Assembly: GCA_016209105.1 (NCBI GenBank)
Contig: JACQWR010000018.1
Coordinates: forward strand, 124,001-188,000
Reading direction: 5' to 3'
Source of the DNA: Deltaproteobacteria bacterium
Lineage (GTDB): Bacteria; Desulfobacterota; Syntrophia; Syntrophales; JACQWR01
DNA: 64,000 bases
Shown here: piece after piece, positions 50,621-60,967 of the stretch
Layout of the letters: each line of letters opens with the position of its first letter
How positions within the stretch are numbered: position 1 is the stretch's first letter
Notes under the pieces: model-generated
Seen by the model: the letters and a program-made list of their open reading frames with translations, nothing else
Database searches by the model: none
What the model was told of the DNA's origin: nothing
Program-made: the position numbers and the translations under genes

Positions 50621-52930
50621 ATGGCAGATCCGATGGTAAAAAGTGAGATCACGGCGCTGGAAGAAAAACTGCTTCTCCGCAAGGCGCTGCAGGATATCAC
50701 CAACCGCATCCATGCCGCACAGAACATAAAACAGATCCTCGTGGATCTGAAAGACGGTATTTTAAACCTTTTCAACGCCCACTCTATCACGATCTATGTC
50801 GTTGACCGCCTGAGGAACGAAATTTTCTCCATGTTTCTTGTGGGAGGCGCCCAGGTAAAAGAGATCAGGGTTCCCATCAATAATAAAAGCATCTCCGGCT
50901 ACGTAGCCAATACGGGCAAGACCGTCAACATTGCAAACGTCTATGACCTGAATGAACTGAAACGCATAGACAGGGAAATCGCCTTCGACTCGAGCTGGGA
51001 CAAAAAAACCGGCTTCAAGACGACCCAGATACTGGCAGCGCCCATTTTTCATGACAATACCCTCATGGGGGTCATTCAGATCCTCAACAAAAAAGGGGGG
51101 GGCGGTAAATTCTCCGACGATGAAAAAGGATTCCTGCAGGAAATAGCGGAAGTACTGGGTGTTGCTTTTTACAATCAGGAGAGATTCGCCCGGAGGAGAA
51201 AAACAAAATTCGACCATCTCGTCAGTCGTGACCTCCTCAAGGAAGAGGAACTGGACAGCGCCTGGGAAGAATCAAGGGAAGCGAAAGAAACCATGGAAGC
51301 TTTCCTGATGAGAAAATACAAAATTTCCAAGGAAGACATCGGCAAGTCTTTTGAAGATTTTTTTCACTGCCGCTTTATCCCGTTCAACGACAAAATCCCC
51401 ATTCCCGGCGACCTGCTGAGAAACCTGAAAAGGGAATATCTACGTCGCGAACTCTGGGTTCCCCTGGAAAAGATAGATGGGCATATTCATGTAATCGTGG
51501 ATGACCCCAACAATATTCTGAAGCGCGACACGATTGAAAGCCTCCTGAAAACCAAGGCGGTAAAATACGACGTCGCCCTGCCTGATGACATCATCAAATT
51601 CATCAATGCCTTTTACCAGTCCCCCGAAGACGAATCATCCATCACCGAAATACTGGGGAAACTCGATGAGGAAGAAGGAGAGGACGAAGGAGCGGATGAA
51701 GATGGAGAGATTATTACGGAATCAGACAGCGTAATCATGCAACTGGTCAACAAGATCATCAACGACGCCTATGCCAGACGCGCATCCGATATTCACATCG
51801 AACCCAACGTAGGAAAGAAGAACGTGGAAATCCGGTACCGGGTTGACGGTGATTGCGCCCTGTATCAGACGCTCCCCTTCAGTTACCGAGCCGCCATCAT
51901 CTCGAGAATAAAGATCATGTCCAATCTGGACATCACGGTAAAAAGACTCCCCCAGGATGGGAAGATAAAATTCAGGCGTCCCACGGGAGATGGAATCGAG
52001 TTGCGCGTGGCGACCATCCCGACCCAGGGCGGCGTGGAAGACGTGGTTATGAGGATCCTGGCCAGCGGGGCGGGAAACACGTTGCCCCTCGATGCGATGG
52101 GCCTCTCCAAGAGGAATTCCGAGGAACTCTTGAAGATACTGGAGAAACCGTACGGCATGGTTCTGGTCGTGGGTCCCACCGGGTCCGGTAAGACCACCAC
52201 GCTCCATGCCTCACTGGGCAGGATAAACAAGCCCGACAGGAAGATATGGACCGCGGAAGACCCCGTGGAAATCACGCAGTATGGACTGCGGCAGGTGCAG
52301 GTTCAATCCAAAATCGGTTTCGACTTTGCCGCCGCCATGCGCGCCTTTCTCCGAGCAGACCCCGATGTCATCATGGTCGGCGAAATGAGGGATTTTGAAA
52401 CCGCAAAAACGGGCGTGGAAGCGTCGCTCACGGGACATCTCGTCTTCAGCACCCTGCACACGAACAGCGCCCCTGAAACCATCACCCGTCTTCTCGACAT
52501 GGGCATAGACCCCTTGAACTTTGCCGATGCCCTCCTGGGGATACTTGCCCAGAGACTGGTGCGGACGCTGTGCAAGAAATGCAAAGAGGCCTATCACCCC
52601 ACCGCCGAAGAATACGAGGAAATTGCGGAGAGCTACGACCGGGAGCAGTTTGCGAAACTGAATGTTCCCTACACCGACGGCTTTATGCTGTACCGTCCGA
52701 AGGGCTGCGATGTCTGCGACAATACCGGTTATAAGGGGCGCATGGGCATTCACGAACTTCTCGTAGGCACAGACGAGATAAAGCGGTTGATCCAGAAACA
52801 TGCAACCGTCGAGGAAATGCGGGATGTGGCCATGTCACAGGGTATGACCACCCTGCTCCAGGACGGCATCCAGAAATCCATCAACGGCGTTACAGATTTT
52901 CAGCAGGTGCGCAGGGTATGCATCAAGTAA
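50621..52930 (+). CDS. GspE/PilB-type secretion ATPase with N-terminal GAF domain
   Basis: A 769-residue protein. A GAF domain covers about 25-185 (GYVANTGKTVNIANVYD), a GspE/MshE N-terminal domain about 200-330, and the hexameric ATPase about 370-769. Walker A is VGPTGSGKTTT, Walker B region DPDVIMVGEMRD (GEMRD where GEIRD is usual), then LTGHLVFSTLHTN and a zinc tetracysteine CKKC...CDVC. It should power type IV pilus or type II secretion assembly, or a similar machine. No pilus genes adjoin it, and the GAF domain suggests control by a small ligand. Confidence 0.9.
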   Translation: MADPMVKSEITALEEKLLLRKALQDITNRIHAAQNIKQILVDLKDGILNLFNAHSITIYVVDRLRNEIFSMFLVGGAQVKEIRVPINNKSISGYVANTGKTVNIANVYDLNELKRIDREIAFDSSWDKKTGFKTTQILAAPIFHDNTLMGVIQILNKKGGGGKFSDDEKGFLQEIAEVLGVAFYNQERFARRRKTKFDHLVSRDLLKEEELDSAWEESREAKETMEAFLMRKYKISKEDIGKSFEDFFHCRFIPFNDKIPIPGDLLRNLKREYLRRELWVPLEKIDGHIHVIVDDPNNILKRDTIESLLKTKAVKYDVALPDDIIKFINAFYQSPEDESSITEILGKLDEEEGEDEGADEDGEIITESDSVIMQLVNKIINDAYARRASDIHIEPNVGKKNVEIRYRVDGDCALYQTLPFSYRAAIISRIKIMSNLDITVKRLPQDGKIKFRRPTGDGIELRVATIPTQGGVEDVVMRILASGAGNTLPLDAMGLSKRNSEELLKILEKPYGMVLVVGPTGSGKTTTLHASLGRINKPDRKIWTAEDPVEITQYGLRQVQVQSKIGFDFAAAMRAFLRADPDVIMVGEMRDFETAKTGVEASLTGHLVFSTLHTNSAPETITRLLDMGIDPLNFADALLGILAQRLVRTLCKKCKEAYHPTAEEYEEIAESYDREQFAKLNVPYTDGFMLYRPKGCDVCDNTGYKGRMGIHELLVGTDEIKRLIQKHATVEEMRDVAMSQGMTTLLQDGIQKSINGVTDFQQVRRVCIK

Positions 52931-53019
52931 GCGCGATGGAAACACTACCCCCTGCCCCGCCTGTTCCGTGGCCCTCACCTTTTTCCCCGCAGTACCGGAA
53001 AACAGCCAGGTAAGCAACC

Positions 53020-53823
53020 TTGACACGATCACCTGCAAAGACCTCGGAAGCACTCCACAAGCTCCTCGAAGTCGTCCTGAAACTCAGGTCTCCCGGCGGA
53101 TGCGACTGGGACAGGAGCCGTAAGGCAGAAGACATATCCGCGTATCTTCTGGATGAGGTCTATGAGGTCATTGACGCCGTTCATTGCGGCTCGCCTGAGG
53201 CTCTGAAAGAGGAATTGGGTGATGTCCTCTTTCAGATCATATTTCTCGCAGCCATGGCGGAGGAAAAGGGGAAATTCAGCATCTCCGACGTCATCACCCA
53301 GATAACGGAAAAAATGATTCGGCGCCATCCCCACGTCTTCGGCGACAAGAAAGTAAAGGACGTCGCGGAAATCAAAGCCAACTGGGAAGACATCAAAAAA
53401 AATGTGGAAAACAAAGAGGAACATCGCCAATTTTTTGATCATGTGCCCCGTTCCCTGCCTTCACTGCGCAGGGCCCAGAAGGTCACGGAAAAAGCATCCC
53501 GCGTCGGTTTTGATTGGAACAGTTTGGAAGAAGTATTAAGCAAGGTAGATGAGGAAATAAGTGAACTTAAGATTGCGATGGAGAAGGGCCAACAGAGAGA
53601 GGTACACGAGGAAATGGGGGACCTGCTTCTTACGCTGGTGAATCTCTGTCGTTTTCTTAAGGTTGATGCGGAAGAATCTCTTAAATCTTCTCTGGAGAAA
53701 TTCATTAGCAGGTTCCGCTATATAGAAGACAAACTGAAAGAAGTCGGCAAAACGCTGGATGGGGCCTCTTTTACGGAAATGGATGCACTTTGGAATGAAT
53801 CTAAAAAAGGCAAAGGCGAATAA
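53020..53823 (+). CDS. mazG: Nucleoside triphosphate pyrophosphohydrolase MazG
   Basis: A 267-residue all-alpha NTP pyrophosphohydrolase with two MazG domains: LRSPGGCDWDRSR, DEVYEVIDAV, EELGDVLFQIIFLA then RRHPHVFGD, and a second EEISELKIAM...EEMGDLLLTLVNL. It removes aberrant NTPs. The TTG start at 53020 is preceded by CAGG at nine bases. DUF2065 follows after three bases. Confidence 0.94.
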   Translation: MTRSPAKTSEALHKLLEVVLKLRSPGGCDWDRSRKAEDISAYLLDEVYEVIDAVHCGSPEALKEELGDVLFQIIFLAAMAEEKGKFSISDVITQITEKMIRRHPHVFGDKKVKDVAEIKANWEDIKKNVENKEEHRQFFDHVPRSLPSLRRAQKVTEKASRVGFDWNSLEEVLSKVDEEISELKIAMEKGQQREVHEEMGDLLLTLVNLCRFLKVDAEESLKSSLEKFISRFRYIEDKLKEVGKTLDGASFTEMDALWNESKKGKGE

Positions 53824-53826
53824 GCC

Positions 53827-54012
53827 ATGAAATACTTTCTCTGCGTTCTGGGAATGGTGTTCATTGTCGAGGGGCTTCCCTATTTTGCCTTCCCGGAAAA
53901 AATCAAGGCCCACTTAACAAAGGTACTGAACATACCCGACTCTACGTTAAGGATACTGGGACTCGCCGCCATGATAGCGGGACTTCTTCTCGTGTACCTG
54001 GGAAGAACCTGA
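53827..54012 (+). CDS. DUF2065 small membrane protein (YjeT-like)
   Basis: A 61-residue protein with two hydrophobic helices (about 3-22 and 41-58) around a short polar loop with the family pattern EGLPYFAFPEK. Known only as a conserved inner-membrane protein. It is separated from mazG by three bases, so it is in the same transcript. Confidence 0.88.
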   Translation: MKYFLCVLGMVFIVEGLPYFAFPEKIKAHLTKVLNIPDSTLRILGLAAMIAGLLLVYLGRT

Positions 54013-54032
54013 CGGCCTCGGAAAGTAAACTA

Positions 54033-54051
54033 CCACCGACTTGGTCGGTGG
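54033..54051 (+). terminator. Hairpin after the mazG-DUF2065 pair
   Basis: CCACCGAC (54033-54040) and GTCGGTGG (54044-54051) with a three-base loop, followed by TTTCG. A short intrinsic terminator is likely between DUF2065 and queA. Confidence 0.55.
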
Positions 54052-54093
54052 TTTCGTAGATCAACGAATATTTTGACCAGTGGGAACGCATTC

Positions 54094-55134
54094 ATGAAAT
54101 TAGCGGATTTTGATTATCACATACCTGCAGAGCTTATTGCCCAGGAACCCTCCAAGGACAGGGACCATTCCCGCCTGCTCGTTGTGGACAGAAAGAAGGG
54201 CACGCTCCATGAATCGTTCTTTTATGAGCTTCCCGACTTCCTCAAAAAAGGTGATGCACTGGTTATCAATGATTCCAAAGTCATACCGGCGCGTCTGTGG
54301 GGAGAGAAAGAAACGGGAGGCATTATTGAGATCCTGCTCCTCACCCGCAGATGCGACTCTCAATCAATCCCGGAAGTATGGGAAGTGCTGCTGAAACCCG
54401 CCAAAAGGATCCGCAGAGGCACAAAAATACTGTTTGGAACAAACGGCGCAGCGACGGTATTGGAAAAGCTGGCCGGAAAAAAATGGCTCCTTTCCTTCGC
54501 AACCGACACCGCCTTTGAACAATTCCTGCACACACAGGGAAAAGCGCCTCTCCCCCCATATATCAAGCGGAAAAAAGAAACGGCGAAATCCGGCTATGAC
54601 CTGGAACGGTACCAGACGATCTATGCCCGCATACCGGGCTCCGTGGCCGCGCCCACTGCCGGTCTGCATTTCTCCCCGCAGGTGCTGACCGCCCTCCGGA
54701 ATCGGGGAATCGGCATCGCCCCCGTCACGCTTCACGTCGGCTACGGCACGTTTCTGCCCGTGGAAACGGACACCGTGGAAGAGCATGTTATGGAGGAAGA
54801 GTTCTTTGAGATATCGCAGGAAACGGCGGATATAATCAACGGGGCGAAGCGGGTAATCGCCGTGGGGAGCACCTCAACGCGGGTTATCGAATCGGTGGCT
54901 GATGAAAACGGCTTGGTCGCGCCGTTCTCGGGATCAACCGGGCTTTATATCTATCCGGGTTACCGCTTCCGGAGCGTCCATGCTCTATTAACAAATTTTC
55001 ATCTGCCTAAATCAACCTTGTATCTCCTGGTATGCGGCTTCGCCGGGAAAGAATTGATCCAAAAAGCATACCGATACGCGATTGAAAACCGCTTCCGGTT
55101 TTATAGCTATGGCGACTGCACCTTGATCTTGTAG
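54094..55134 (+). CDS. queA: S-adenosylmethionine:tRNA ribosyltransferase-isomerase QueA
   Basis: Builds epoxyqueuosine in tRNA from preQ1 and AdoMet. FDYHIPAELIAQEP, NDSKVIPARLWG, PAKRIRRG, PTAGLHFSPQVL, TLHVGYGTFLPV and NFHLPKSTL are all standard. ATG 54094 gives 346 residues. Its stop lies in the left end of a dispersed repeat. Tgt, which acts earlier in the same pathway, follows. Confidence 0.97.
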   Translation: MKLADFDYHIPAELIAQEPSKDRDHSRLLVVDRKKGTLHESFFYELPDFLKKGDALVINDSKVIPARLWGEKETGGIIEILLLTRRCDSQSIPEVWEVLLKPAKRIRRGTKILFGTNGAATVLEKLAGKKWLLSFATDTAFEQFLHTQGKAPLPPYIKRKKETAKSGYDLERYQTIYARIPGSVAAPTAGLHFSPQVLTALRNRGIGIAPVTLHVGYGTFLPVETDTVEEHVMEEEFFEISQETADIINGAKRVIAVGSTSTRVIESVADENGLVAPFSGSTGLYIYPGYRFRSVHALLTNFHLPKSTLYLLVCGFAGKELIQKAYRYAIENRFRFYSYGDCTLIL

Positions 55135-55205
55135 GCTGTTGAAAAGGTGCAACTCTCTTACACATAAAAGGGTGGGCTTACGACGATGCTCCCTTATTTC
55201 ATTAC

Positions 55206-55329
55206 CAGCTGTTCAAAAATACCCAGATGCAAGGCTCCCGAAGTTCTGAGGAGTGAGACGTACTTTTAGGTACGTCGCAACGACAAAGGACGAGGGAAAC
55301 GCCGCAGATGGGTGTTTTTCAACAGCCTG
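55206..55329. repeat. 124-bp dispersed repeat, copy 2
   Basis: It matches 2547-2670 over its length. Ends CAGCTGTTCAAAAA and TTTTTCAACAGCCTG are near-inverted repeats. The central hairpin is GACGTAC (55258-55264) and GTACGTC (55270-55276). A further end-like sequence AGGCTGTTGAAAAG (55133-55146) overlaps the queA stop. The element fills the queA-tgt gap and its right end abuts the tgt start. Confidence 0.82.
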
Positions 55330-55330
55330 A

Positions 55331-56455
<1,125 letters not shown>

Positions 56456-56493
56456 CCATTCGCCAATAGCACCTATAAAAGGAGGATACAAAA

Positions 56494-56826
56494 TTGATAA
56501 ATTCAGCTTATGCAATGGGCGCTCCCCCGGGGGGCGCCGGAACCGGTCCCGGCGGAGTGGACTTTAGTTTCCTGATCATGATGGCGGTTCTCTTCGGCAT
56601 CTTCTATTTTCTCCTGATCAGGCCCCAGCAAAAAAAACAAAAAGAGATCAAGGATATGATCGCCAACCTCACCTACGGTGATACCGTGATTACATCAGGC
56701 GGCATCCAGGGGAAGATTACGGGGCTGACCGACACGGTGGTTACCCTTGAGATCGCGGAGAAGGTGCGGGTAAAAGTGGCGCGGAATTTCATTATCACCG
56801 TGCTTCAAAAGGCCGGTAAAGAATAG
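56494..56826 (+). CDS. yajC: Sec translocase accessory subunit YajC
   Basis: A 110-residue protein with one membrane helix (FSFLIMMAVLFGIFYFLLIRPQ), then a basic region and a small beta domain (GDTVITSGGIQGKITGLTD). It binds SecDF near the translocon. TTG 56494 follows AGGAGG at eight bases, which fixes the start. Part of the conserved queA-tgt-yajC-secD-secF block. Confidence 0.95.
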   Translation: MINSAYAMGAPPGGAGTGPGGVDFSFLIMMAVLFGIFYFLLIRPQQKKQKEIKDMIANLTYGDTVITSGGIQGKITGLTDTVVTLEIAEKVRVKVARNFIITVLQKAGKE

Positions 56827-56837
56827 CGAGGTCATCC

Positions 56838-58442
56838 ATGTTCAAAGGCATCAAAATCAGGGCGACGGTAGCGCTGATCGTCTTTCTGGCGGGTTTGTTC
56901 TACCTGCTGCCGTCCCTTACGGACAGGCTTCCCTCCCTGTGGGAAAATCATCTCCCTAAGGACAAAATCCGTCTGGGTCTCGATCTGCAAGGGGGGATGC
57001 ATCTTGTCCTGGAAGTGGAAGCGGAAAAAGCCGTGGAAACCACGCTGGAAAGAACGTCCAACGATCTGAAAGAAACCCTGATGAAGGAAAAGGTCCGCTT
57101 CCGGCGCATGGAGCGCAGCGGCGCCCAGACCATAACGATTGACCTGCCGGACAGCGCCGCAAAGAGCGGGTTTGAAAAAATCCTCCAGGACCAGTATCCG
57201 GACATGGAAGTCGCTTCTTCGCAAATCCTTGACGGAAAAGAAGCAGTGATCATCAGAATAAAGGAAAAACGGGTCCGTGAAATAATGAAGCTCGCCGTGG
57301 AACAGAGCGTGGAGACAATTCGTAACCGGGTGGACCAGTTCGGCATCGCCGAGCCGGAAATCATCCCCGAAGGCGAAGACCGCATCATCATCCAACTCCC
57401 CGGCATCAAGGACACGGAACGGGCAAAGAACCTGATCGGCAAAACGGCGCTTCTCGAATTCAAGCTGGTGGACGAAGAACACATTCTTGAGGATGCCCTC
57501 AAAGGCAACGTTCCGGAAGGCAGCATCTTGGCGCAGGGATACGGCAACACCGACCGGGAGACCGGCCGGAGGGGCAATACCGTTTACCTGCTCAAAAACA
57601 AGACTCTGCTCACCGGGGAATCCCTCGAAAGCGCGCAGGTGAAGATCAGCGATCGCTTCGGCGAACCTTACGTAGCCCTGGAATTCAATGCCCACGGGGC
57701 AAACGATTTTGAACGGATAACGGGTGAAAACGTAAAAAAACGCCTGGCCATCGTCCTGGATGGTCTGGTGCATTCCGCGCCCGTAATCCAGGAAAAGATC
57801 TCGGGCGGCCAGGCACAGATAACCGGTTCATTCACGATGGAAGAAGCCAAAGACCTCTCAATCGTTCTTCGGGCCGGCTCCCTCCCCGCACCGGTGCACA
57901 TCATCGAGGAGAGGACGGTTGGGCCGTCTCTCGGACTGGACTCCATCCGCAAGGGCATCTGGTCAACCGTGATCGGCGGTCTCATCGTAGCGGTCTTTAT
58001 GATAATTTATTATAAGTTCTCCGGGATCATCGCCAATGTCGCCCTGATTGCGAATCTCGTTATCCTGCTGGGCGTCCTGGCTGCTTTTCACGCCACGCTC
58101 ACGCTCCCCGGCATCGCCGGGATCGTGCTCACGATCGGTATGGCCGTGGATGCCAATGTCCTCATCTATGAAAGGATCAGGGAAGAATTGCGCGGAGGGA
58201 AAACGCCGCGAGCGGCCATTGATGCAGGATATGACAAGGCATTCCTTACCATCCTCGACTCCAACGTCACAACGTTGATCTCCGCCCTGTTCCTCTTTCA
58301 GTTCGGCACCGGACCGGTCAAGGGTTTTGCCGTTACGCTCAGCATCGGCCTTGTCGTCAGCATGTTCACGGCGATCTTCGTGACGAGAATTATTTATGAC
58401 TATTTCATCTGGTACAGAAGAATTGAAAGAGTCAGCGTTTAA
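56838..58442 (+). CDS. secD: Protein translocase subunit SecD
   Basis: A 534-residue inner-membrane protein using the proton gradient to help export. It has an N-terminal helix, the LGLDLQGGMHLVLEV motif, a large periplasmic P1 region, and five C-terminal helices with AGIVLTIGMAVDANVLIYERIREEL. It lies eleven bases after yajC. Confidence 0.97.
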   Translation: MFKGIKIRATVALIVFLAGLFYLLPSLTDRLPSLWENHLPKDKIRLGLDLQGGMHLVLEVEAEKAVETTLERTSNDLKETLMKEKVRFRRMERSGAQTITIDLPDSAAKSGFEKILQDQYPDMEVASSQILDGKEAVIIRIKEKRVREIMKLAVEQSVETIRNRVDQFGIAEPEIIPEGEDRIIIQLPGIKDTERAKNLIGKTALLEFKLVDEEHILEDALKGNVPEGSILAQGYGNTDRETGRRGNTVYLLKNKTLLTGESLESAQVKISDRFGEPYVALEFNAHGANDFERITGENVKKRLAIVLDGLVHSAPVIQEKISGGQAQITGSFTMEEAKDLSIVLRAGSLPAPVHIIEERTVGPSLGLDSIRKGIWSTVIGGLIVAVFMIIYYKFSGIIANVALIANLVILLGVLAAFHATLTLPGIAGIVLTIGMAVDANVLIYERIREELRGGKTPRAAIDAGYDKAFLTILDSNVTTLISALFLFQFGTGPVKGFAVTLSIGLVVSMFTAIFVTRIIYDYFIWYRRIERVSV

Positions 58443-58499
58443 TTAAACCCCCTGGCGTCTTCCAGCCGTTACGCTGAGATCTTTTTGAGGGAGAATTGA

Positions 58500-59408
58500 A
58501 TGGAATTAATCAGACCGGATATTAGAATAGACTTTGTCGGCAAGATGAAAATGGCCCTTATCGCTTCCCTGATAATGATTGTCATCAGCATCGCCTCGAT
58601 CATCGCGCACGGCGGCCTCAACTTGGGAATCGAATTTGTCGGTGGCGCCGTGGTACAGGTGAGATTTCAGAAGGAAACGTCTGTCGAGCTTATCAGGCGG
58701 GCGCTCGGTCCCATCCACCTGGAGAACAGCATTATTCAGCAACTGGGAAATCAGGAAGTGGTGATCAGATCGTCGGGCGCCGCCATCAACCTGAAGAACC
58801 TTTCCAAGGAAGTGGTGGATGCCTTGGATTCAGCTTTCGGGAAAGGCGCAACGGAAATCAGAAAAGTGGAAGTAATAGGACCAAAAATCGGGAAAGACTT
58901 AACCAATAAAGCGCTGAGCGCCATCATTTTTTCCTGGATCGGCATGCTGATCTACATTGCCTGGCGGTTTGAATTCCGCTATGCTGTCGGAGGCATCCTC
59001 GCCCTCGTTCACGATACCATCATAACGATCGGGGCCCTCTCCCTGATGAATAAGGAATTTACCCTGACGATTGTAGCCGCCCTGCTCACGATTATCGGCT
59101 ATTCCATCAACGACACGATTGTGATCTTTGACCGCATCAGGGAAACATCACGAAAAAACATCCGTCAGTCCCTGGAAACGATAATCAATGACAGCGTCAG
59201 CCAGACGCTGAGCAGAACCATCCTTACCTCTCTTACCGTATTCATGGTTCTCGTGATTCTCTTCTTTCTTGGCGGCGAGGTGCTCCATGATTTTGCCTTC
59301 GCGCTCCTGGTGGGAGTGATTGTGGGCAGCTATTCAACCGTATTTATCGCAAGCCCTATTGTGCTTGTCTGGGAAAAGATCATGCCCTCGAAAATGAAGA
59401 GGAAGTGA
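58500..59408 (+). CDS. secF: Protein translocase subunit SecF
   Basis: A 302-residue partner of SecD with six membrane helices. LGIEFVGGAVVQV, YSINDTIVIFDRIRE and the conserved SRTILTSLTVF are seen. ATG 58500 follows GAGGGAGAA. Confidence 0.97.
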   Translation: MELIRPDIRIDFVGKMKMALIASLIMIVISIASIIAHGGLNLGIEFVGGAVVQVRFQKETSVELIRRALGPIHLENSIIQQLGNQEVVIRSSGAAINLKNLSKEVVDALDSAFGKGATEIRKVEVIGPKIGKDLTNKALSAIIFSWIGMLIYIAWRFEFRYAVGGILALVHDTIITIGALSLMNKEFTLTIVAALLTIIGYSINDTIVIFDRIRETSRKNIRQSLETIINDSVSQTLSRTILTSLTVFMVLVILFFLGGEVLHDFAFALLVGVIVGSYSTVFIASPIVLVWEKIMPSKMKRK

Positions 59409-59459
59409 ACCTCCCCGTCCACGGGGCGCGGCTTCCCGGCAAGGTACCGATAACTTACA

Positions 59460-60032
59460 GTGCGTATCCTAAACCCACCTGCAAGACTGGGCTTAAAGGC
59501 ATGCGCCAGCGGTGATGCATTGGCCCCTCTCGAAATTGTTGGACTGACCCTTTTCATCCTTGTGTTGTTTGCCGGTATTTTTTCCACTATCTTCGGGTTG
59601 CCGGGAACGATCATCATTTTCGTAGATGTAATCCTGTATGCGGCGATAACCGGTTTTCACCACATAGGGATCAAGCTTATATTTATCATGTTCATCATCA
59701 CACTTCTGGCGGAGGCTCTCGACTTTTCCCTGGGAATGGCCGGCGCCGCACGGTTCATCCCGTCGAAGAAAAACCTCTGGGCCGCCGCCGCGGGCTCCCT
59801 GCTGGGGGGAATCGTGATGACGCCGGCACTGTACGGCTTGGGAACCGTCACTGGGGGTTTTGCGGGCGGCTTCTGCGCCGTGCTGACTGTGGAAATAATC
59901 CAGCAAAACCGGCTGAAACCGGCGCTTAGAATGAGTTACCGGGCAGTACTGATGGGCATGGCGGGTGTATTGACAAAAGGATTTGCCGCCCTGGCGATGA
60001 TCATTGCCACGCTTTCAAATATATATTCATAG
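59460..60032 (+). CDS. DUF456 membrane protein
   Basis: A protein of about 170-190 residues with four or more hydrophobic helices and the glycine-rich DUF456 pattern (FGLPGTIIIFVDVILYA, GAARFIPSKKNLWAAAAGSLLGG). Function unknown. The start is uncertain: GTG 59460 or TTG 59520, where the recognisable domain begins (LAPLEIVGL). It ends nine bases before lepB. Confidence 0.8.
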   Translation: MRILNPPARLGLKACASGDALAPLEIVGLTLFILVLFAGIFSTIFGLPGTIIIFVDVILYAAITGFHHIGIKLIFIMFIITLLAEALDFSLGMAGAARFIPSKKNLWAAAAGSLLGGIVMTPALYGLGTVTGGFAGGFCAVLTVEIIQQNRLKPALRMSYRAVLMGMAGVLTKGFAALAMIIATLSNIYS

Positions 60033-60041
60033 AGGAAAATC

Positions 60042-60653
60042 ATGACCCAAACCAAATCCAAAATCCGGGAATACGCAGAAGCAATCGCGATTGCCATCGT
60101 GATCGCCTTTTTTATCAGGGCCTTTGTGATTCAGGCCTTTAAGATACCTTCCGGCTCCATGAAACCCACGTTGCTCATCGGCGACCATATCCTGGTGAAC
60201 AAGTTTATCTACGGCATCAAGATCCCTTACTTCCGGACGATGTTCATTCCCATAACCGATCCCCAGCGGGGAGACGTGGCTGTTTTCATCTATCCGGAAG
60301 ACAGATCAAAGGATTTTATCAAGCGCGTTATCGGCATCGGCGGCGACACTATCGAAATCAGAAACAAGAAAATCTATTTGAACGGGCTGCCCTACACGGA
60401 TAAACACGGCATTTATACCGACGATTTCATAATTCCGGGCGCCGTACAGCCCCGCGACAATGTGGGGCCGGTCCTGGTACCCAAGGGATATCTTTTTGTA
60501 ATGGGAGACAACCGGGATCAGAGTTACGACAGCAGGTTCTGGGGATTCGTTCCGCTCCGGGACGTCCTGGGAAAGGCCTTTATCATCTACTGGTCCTGGA
60601 ACGGCAATGATCATTCTGTACGGTGGAACAGGTTCGGCCAACTCCTCCGGTAG
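60042..60653 (+). CDS. lepB: Signal peptidase I
   Basis: A 203-residue membrane serine protease that removes Sec and Tat signal peptides. An N-terminal helix (about 12-31) is followed by the catalytic Ser39 in IPSGSMKPT, Lys94 in DFIKRVIG, and MGDNRDQSYDSRFWG. Its position after the SecDF genes fits protein export. Confidence 0.96.
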   Translation: MTQTKSKIREYAEAIAIAIVIAFFIRAFVIQAFKIPSGSMKPTLLIGDHILVNKFIYGIKIPYFRTMFIPITDPQRGDVAVFIYPEDRSKDFIKRVIGIGGDTIEIRNKKIYLNGLPYTDKHGIYTDDFIIPGAVQPRDNVGPVLVPKGYLFVMGDNRDQSYDSRFWGFVPLRDVLGKAFIIYWSWNGNDHSVRWNRFGQLLR

Positions 60654-60967
60654 TTCACGCCGACCAGCACCTTGCGGTTGCATCCCTTTAGACGTTTGGC
60701 GCCGCCTGCAAGCGCGCCGCCCGCACTCCCCCATGCCTCTCTTTCGAGAAGGTAAACGACCGAATCATCGCAACGACCATGGGAGATACCTTGAACCTGT
60801 CTCCCTTGGGTGGTAGGCCGTATCGGGATCCGCTTCTTCCTGTATTCATCAAAGTGTCATTGTAAATCAATCTACGAGACTTCAATTAGAAATTAATAAA
60901 ATATAATTGTTGTTCGGAGGATGTTAAGGTACAATTCTAATAATCTCTGAAGAAGGTAGACATATCA
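60654..60967. other. Gap before the second WD40-caspase gene
   Basis: The left 180 bases keep the GC-rich composition of lepB but contain no supported gene. From about 60880 the sequence turns AT-rich (AATTAATAAAATATAATTG), probably the promoter of the gene at 60968, which has GAAGAAGG before its ATG. No terminator for lepB is evident. Confidence 0.5.
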
